Assembly (NCBI RefSeq): GCF_022808175.1
Contig: NZ_JALGBX010000017.1
Location: 1 to 64,000 of the forward strand
Direction: 5' to 3'
DNA: 64,000 bases
Source: Streptomyces sp. AP-93
Lineage (GTDB): Bacteria > Actinomycetota > Actinomycetes > Streptomycetales > Streptomycetaceae
Below the pieces are notes generated by a model. The model made no database searches. It was not told where the DNA came from and was given only the letters and a program-made list of their open reading frames with translations. Shown here piece by piece: positions 60,081 to 64,000 of the stretch (position 1 is the first letter of the stretch; each line of letters opens with the position of its first letter). The translations under genes were made by a program, and so were the position numbers.

Positions 60081-62240
60081 ATGCGGCCCGTATCGAAGAT
60101 CGAACGCACGGTGGCGCCTTTCGAGGTCGTCAGCTCCTACACGCCCAGCGGCGACCAGCCGGCGGCCATCGCCGAGCTGGAGAAGCGCATCCGTGCAGGT
60201 GAGAAGGATGTCGTGCTGCTCGGCGCGACCGGAACCGGCAAGTCGGCGACGACCGCCTGGATGATCGAGAAGCTCCAGCGGCCCACCCTGGTGATGGCGC
60301 CGAACAAGACGCTCGCCGCCCAGCTGGCGAACGAGTTCCGCGAGCTCCTGCCGAACAACGCGGTCGAGTACTTCGTCTCGTACTACGACTACTACCAGCC
60401 CGAGGCGTACGTACCGCAGTCGGACACCTACATCGAGAAGGACTCCTCGATCAACGAGGAGGTGGAGCGGCTGCGCCACTCCGCGACCAATTCCCTCCTC
60501 ACCCGGCGCGACGTCATCGTCGTCGCCTCCGTGTCCTGCATCTACGGCCTCGGCACCCCGCAGGAGTACGTGGACCGGATGGTCCCCCTCAAGGTCGGTG
60601 AGGAGATGGACCGGGACCAGCTCCTGCGCCGCTTCGTCGACATCCAGTACACCCGCAACGACGTGGCCTTCACCCGGGGCACCTTCCGGGTGCGCGGCGA
60701 CACCATCGAGATCTTCCCGGTCTACGAGGAACTGGCCGTCCGCATCGAGATGTTCGGCGACGAGATCGAGGCCCTGTCCACCCTGCACCCGCTGACCGGC
60801 GAGGTGATCAGCGAGGACCGCGAGCTCTACGTCTTCCCCGCCAGCCACTACGTCGCCGGCCCCGAGCGCATGGAGAAGGCGGTCCGCGGCATCGAGGCCG
60901 AGCTCGCCGAGCGCCTCGCCGAGCTGGAGAAGCAGGGCAAGATGCTGGAGGCGCAGCGCCTGCGCATGCGCACCACCTACGACCTGGAGATGATGCGCCA
61001 GATCGGCTCCTGCTCCGGCATCGAGAACTACTCGCTGCACATGGACGACCGCGAGCGCGGCTCCGCCCCGAACACCCTCATCGACTACTTCCCCGAGGAC
61101 TTCCTCCTCGTCATCGACGAATCGCACGTCACCGTGCCGCAGATCGGCGCGATGTACGAGGGCGACGCCTCGCGCAAGCGGACCCTGGTCGACCACGGCT
61201 TCCGGCTCCCGTCGGCCCTCGACAACCGGCCGCTGAAGTGGGAGGAGTTCCAGGAGCGGATCGGCCAGACCGTCTACCTGTCTGCCACTCCGGGGAAGTA
61301 CGAGCTCTCGCGCGGCGACGGCTTCGTCGAGCAGATCATCCGCCCGACCGGCCTCATCGACCCCGAGGTCGTGGTCAAGCCCACCGAGGGCCAGATCGAC
61401 GACTTGGTGCACGAGATCCGCCAGAGGGTGGAGAAGGACGAGCGGGTCCTGGTCACCACCCTCACCAAGAAGATGGCCGAGGACCTCACCGACTACTTCC
61501 TGGAGCTCGGCATCCAGGTCCGCTACCTGCACAGCGACGTGGACACCCTGCGCCGCATCGAGCTGCTGCGCGAGCTGCGGGCCGGCGAGTACGACGTCCT
61601 GGTCGGCATCAACCTGCTGCGCGAGGGCCTCGACCTGCCCGAGGTGTCGCTGGTGGCGATCCTCGACGCCGACAAGCAGGGCTTCCTGCGCTCCGGCACC
61701 TCGCTGATCCAGACCATCGGCCGCGCCGCGCGCAACGTGTCCGGCCAGGTCCACATGTACGCGGACAGCATCACCCCGGCGATGGCGCAGGCCATCGACG
61801 AGACCAACCGGCGCCGCGAGAAGCAGGTCGCCTACAACACGGCCAACGGGATCGACCCGCAGCCGCTGCGCAAGAAGATCAACGACATCGTCGCCACCAT
61901 CGCCCGCGAGGAGCTCGACACCGAGGAGCTCCTCGGCACCGGCTACCGGCAGACGAAGGACGGCAAGGCCCTCAAGGCCCCCGTCCCGGCGCTGGGCGGC
62001 AAGGCGGCGCAGGCCGCGTCGGGCGGCAAGGCCGGGGCGAAGGGGGCCAGGGGAGCGAAGGGTCCCGTGGTCGCGACCGACCGTCCCGCCGCCGAACTGG
62101 CCGCACTCATCGAGCAGATGACCGAGCGGATGCGGGGCGCGGCCGCGGAGCTGCAGTTCGAGGTCGCGGCCCGGATCCGTGACGAGGTCGGTGAGCTGAA
62201 GAAGGAGCTGCGACAGATGAAGGAAGCGGGCCTCGCCTGA
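60081..62240 (+). CDS. uvrB: Excinuclease ABC subunit B
   Basis: A 719-residue nucleotide-excision repair helicase that loads on damage with UvrA and recruits UvrC. Walker A GATGTGKSATTAW, the beta-hairpin YYDYYQPEAYVPQSDTYIEK, motif VIDESHVTVPQIG, GINLLREGLDLPEVSLVAIL and QTIGRAARN. A Gly/Ala/Lys linker leads to the C-terminal UVR motif LIEQMTERMRGAAAELQFEV that binds UvrC. Divergent from the glycerophosphodiesterase. Confidence 0.98.
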   Translation: MRPVSKIERTVAPFEVVSSYTPSGDQPAAIAELEKRIRAGEKDVVLLGATGTGKSATTAWMIEKLQRPTLVMAPNKTLAAQLANEFRELLPNNAVEYFVSYYDYYQPEAYVPQSDTYIEKDSSINEEVERLRHSATNSLLTRRDVIVVASVSCIYGLGTPQEYVDRMVPLKVGEEMDRDQLLRRFVDIQYTRNDVAFTRGTFRVRGDTIEIFPVYEELAVRIEMFGDEIEALSTLHPLTGEVISEDRELYVFPASHYVAGPERMEKAVRGIEAELAERLAELEKQGKMLEAQRLRMRTTYDLEMMRQIGSCSGIENYSLHMDDRERGSAPNTLIDYFPEDFLLVIDESHVTVPQIGAMYEGDASRKRTLVDHGFRLPSALDNRPLKWEEFQERIGQTVYLSATPGKYELSRGDGFVEQIIRPTGLIDPEVVVKPTEGQIDDLVHEIRQRVEKDERVLVTTLTKKMAEDLTDYFLELGIQVRYLHSDVDTLRRIELLRELRAGEYDVLVGINLLREGLDLPEVSLVAILDADKQGFLRSGTSLIQTIGRAARNVSGQVHMYADSITPAMAQAIDETNRRREKQVAYNTANGIDPQPLRKKINDIVATIAREELDTEELLGTGYRQTKDGKALKAPVPALGGKAAQAASGGKAGAKGARGAKGPVVATDRPAAELAALIEQMTERMRGAAAELQFEVAARIRDEVGELKKELRQMKEAGLA

Positions 62241-62327
62241 CCCGGAGGCGGTCAGTAGGGTTGGCACCAGCCGCAGGTACACGCTGCGCACCCCCATCGG
62301 GGGAGGGCTATGGAGAGGGGACAGCGC

Positions 62328-62906
62328 GTGACGGTCAACATGACCAAGGGTCAGGCCATCAATCTGCAGAAGGCGGACGGAGGCACGCTGACCGCGGTCC
62401 GGATGGGCCTCGGCTGGCAGGCGGCCAAGCGCCGGGGGCTGTTCGGCTCGCGGACCCGGGAGATCGACCTCGACGCGTCGGCGGTGCTCTTCGCCGACAA
62501 GCAGCCCGTGGACGTGGTCTTCTTCCGGCACCTGCAGAGCGACGACGGCTCGGTCAAGCACACCGGTGACAACCTCGTCGGCGGCGTCGGCCAGGGCGGG
62601 GACGACGAGTCGATCCTCGTCGACCTGCAGCGCGTGCCGGTGCACATCGACCAGATCGTCTTCACGGTGAACTCCTTCACCGGCCAGACGTTCCAGGAGG
62701 TGGAGAACGCCTTCTGCCGCATCGTCGACGAGACCAACGGCCAGGAGCTGGCCCGCTACACGCTGGACGGTGGCGGCCAGTACACCGCTCAGATCATGGC
62801 GAAGGTGTCGCGCGTCGGCACCGGCTGGCAGATGACGGCCCTCGGGAACCCGGCCAACGGCCGTACCTTCCAGGACCTGATGCCGTCGATCCTGCCGCAC
62901 CTGTAA
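62328..62906 (+). CDS. TerD-family stress protein
   Basis: A 192-residue TerD/CABP protein. VNMTKGQAINLQKADGGTLT, RTREIDLDASAVLF, DNLVGGVGQGGDDESILVDL (calcium-binding acidic loop) and FTVNSFTGQTFQEVENAFCR are typical of the family. Linked to tellurite resistance and general stress. GTG 62328 with GAGAGGGG. Confidence 0.92.
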   Translation: MTVNMTKGQAINLQKADGGTLTAVRMGLGWQAAKRRGLFGSRTREIDLDASAVLFADKQPVDVVFFRHLQSDDGSVKHTGDNLVGGVGQGGDDESILVDLQRVPVHIDQIVFTVNSFTGQTFQEVENAFCRIVDETNGQELARYTLDGGGQYTAQIMAKVSRVGTGWQMTALGNPANGRTFQDLMPSILPHL

Positions 62907-62909
62907 GCA

Positions 62910-63035
62910 GGACCGGCGGCTCGTCAGAGCACGGCAGCACAGCAGCACCGCAGAGCAGCACCGCAGCACAGCACGGCACGACCGGGCACGATCGAGGGCC
63001 CGGCGGAAGAACGGGTACGGGGGAGGGGCTGCACG
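62910..63035. other. GCAGCAC-rich intergenic sequence
   Basis: Short CAGCAC/GCAGCACC repeats at 62935-62977 between the two TerD-family genes; no gene. Confidence 0.5.
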
Positions 63036-64000
63036 ATGACGGCCGAACTGGTCCGGGGGCAGAACCACCCCTTGTCCCGGAGCCGGGTGGAGGTCAGGGT
63101 CTCGGCGGGCACACCCGTGCTCGCCCTGGCCCAGCTCGGCGACGACGCGGGCCGGCTCGCCGGCCCCGGTGCGGTCGCCCACCCGGGCGCCCGCACCCTC
63201 CCCGGGCTGGAAGTGCCCGGGGCGGCCTCCGGGCAGCACCGCATAGCGGTCGACCTCGACGCGGTCGCACCGGCCGTCCACCGGGTCGGCTTCGTCCTGG
63301 TCCTGCCGCCCGGCGGACCGGGGCACTTCGGCGCGGTCCCCGCCTCCTACGTGTCCGTGGCCGACCCGGAGGGCGCGGAGCTCGCCGGGTACACACTGAC
63401 CGGACTGGAGACGGAGACCGCCGTCGTGGCCCTTGAGCTGTACCGGCGCCAGGGCGCCTGGAAGGTGCGCGCCGTCGGCCAGGGGTACGCCGCCGGCCTC
63501 GGCGCGCTCCTGGCCGACGCCGGGCTGCCCGCCCCGGCCGCGGCCGAACTGGCCGCCGCCGCCCTGGGCGCGGCGCCGGCCGGGGACATCACCCTGGCCG
63601 CCCGTCCCGGCGGTCCGGCCCCGACCGTCCCGCGCGGGCTCCGGGCTCCCGACCCGGCTCCGGCTCCGGCGCCGGCCTCGGCTCCGGCCCCGGCCCCGGC
63701 CCCGCAGGACGTTCCGCCCGCACCGTCCGCCCCCACGCCCCCGGAGCCGGTCGTCCCGGCCTCCGGAGCCCCGTACGCCGGTACCCCGGGCCCCGTGCCC
63801 GCTCAGGGCGCCGACACCGCGGGCGGCCCGCCCACCATCAGCTACGCCCACCCGCGCCGCCGCACCAGCACCGAGCCGCCCGAGCCCGCGCCGCGCCCGG
63901 CCGCGCCGACGGGGCCGGGCGAGGCGCCCCGCCCCGTCGCCGGGGACGCGAGCGGCTGGTCCATGGAGGAGCGGCTCTACAACCAGGTCTGGGGCATGTT
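63036..64000 (+). CDS. TerD-family protein, cut by window end
   Basis: At least 321 residues, running off the window. MTAELVRGQNHPLSRSRVEV opens a TerD-like domain (YVSVADPEGAELAGYTLTGL, VVALELYRRQGAWKVRAVGQ and GYAAGL). A long Pro/Ala repeat linker (APAPASAPAPAPAPQ) then leads to a second part starting WSMEERLYNQVWGMF, found at the start of a separate C-terminal domain in related Streptomyces proteins. Start ATG 63036 has GGGAGGGG. Likely co-expressed with the upstream TerD gene. Confidence 0.85.
   Translation, partial: MTAELVRGQNHPLSRSRVEVRVSAGTPVLALAQLGDDAGRLAGPGAVAHPGARTLPGLEVPGAASGQHRIAVDLDAVAPAVHRVGFVLVLPPGGPGHFGAVPASYVSVADPEGAELAGYTLTGLETETAVVALELYRRQGAWKVRAVGQGYAAGLGALLADAGLPAPAAAELAAAALGAAPAGDITLAARPGGPAPTVPRGLRAPDPAPAPAPASAPAPAPAPQDVPPAPSAPTPPEPVVPASGAPYAGTPGPVPAQGADTAGGPPTISYAHPRRRTSTEPPEPAPRPAAPTGPGEAPRPVAGDASGWSMEERLYNQVWGM

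Noticed and set aside
59979..63851. A 1290-codon leftward open frame antisense to uvrB and the TerD genes
   Set aside because: High-GC antisense shadow of confidently identified genes; composition is Gly/Val/Asp/Arg noise with no domain.

Overview
The window is chromosomal DNA from a Streptomyces-like actinomycete. It is very GC-rich, its genes end mostly in G or C, GTG starts and 4-base GTGA/ATGA stop-start overlaps are common, and it carries a chaplin with a sortase signal. The order pyk - ANTAR response regulator - liv ABC transporter - polA - rpsA - coaE - uvrB is, from memory, the conserved core order of Streptomyces chromosomes. No plasmid, phage, CRISPR array or complete insertion sequence was seen. 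Everything here was read by eye without database searches.

Layout. 0-12 kb: chorismate mutase, aminopeptidase N, a two-gene lysine decarboxylase / lysine N6-hydroxylase operon (desferrioxamine type but lacking the two later genes), a Tat-exported 5'-nucleotidase, a SIMPL protein, pyruvate kinase, a small hydrolase and a divergent TetR regulator. 12-14.4 kb: a MarR-like gene behind a near-perfect SoxR/MerR-type operator, a two-motif LAGLIDADG-like protein, an unusual tRNA-Leu(CAA) without a long variable arm, and the ANTAR regulator. 14.4-20.2 kb: livF-livG-livM-livH-livK for branched-chain amino acid uptake, all leftward. 20.5-28.2 kb: a lipoprotein / membrane protein pair, a hotdog thioesterase, an FdhF/YdeP molybdoenzyme, polA and a DUF4184 membrane protein.

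28.4-38.5 kb: a lytic transglycosylase with a long Pro/Thr/Ser/Lys repeat tail, a small membrane peptide, a DUF3068 protein, hrpB (with a repeat element inserted in frame), a methyltransferase, rpsA with a long leader, a PAC2 protein and coaE. 38.5-43.7 kb: a 7-bp-based minisatellite, a frameshifted hydrolase pseudogene, a TPR protein, a DUF6343 protein, a secreted protein divergent from a membrane-anchored HTH protein, and an 8-bp-based minisatellite. 43.7-52.7 kb: a SNF2 helicase / SWIM protein pair, a HAD-like protein, a long chaplin, DUF2293, a cupin, a WGR/beta-propeller protein and a kinase-like protein with a degenerate P-loop. 52.9-64 kb: a lipoprotein, psuG/psuK for pseudouridine breakdown, a decayed region with nested inverted repeats and a methyltransferase remnant, a cupin, an MFS transporter, an Ogt-type DNA repair protein, a glycerophosphodiesterase, uvrB and two TerD-family genes (the last cut by the window end).

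Two themes stand out. First, short tandem repeats are unusually abundant, both between genes (7-bp array at 38.5 kb, 8-bp array at 43.1 kb) and inside genes. Second, one family of dispersed palindromic GC-rich repeats (core CTCAAACGCCGG..GGCTG) appears inside hrpB and as a nested cluster at 55.9-56.2 kb, possibly with a fragment at 3.2 kb. There is also a sharp change in strand composition near 12 kb: the top strand is C-rich to its left even over leftward genes, and G-rich to its right.
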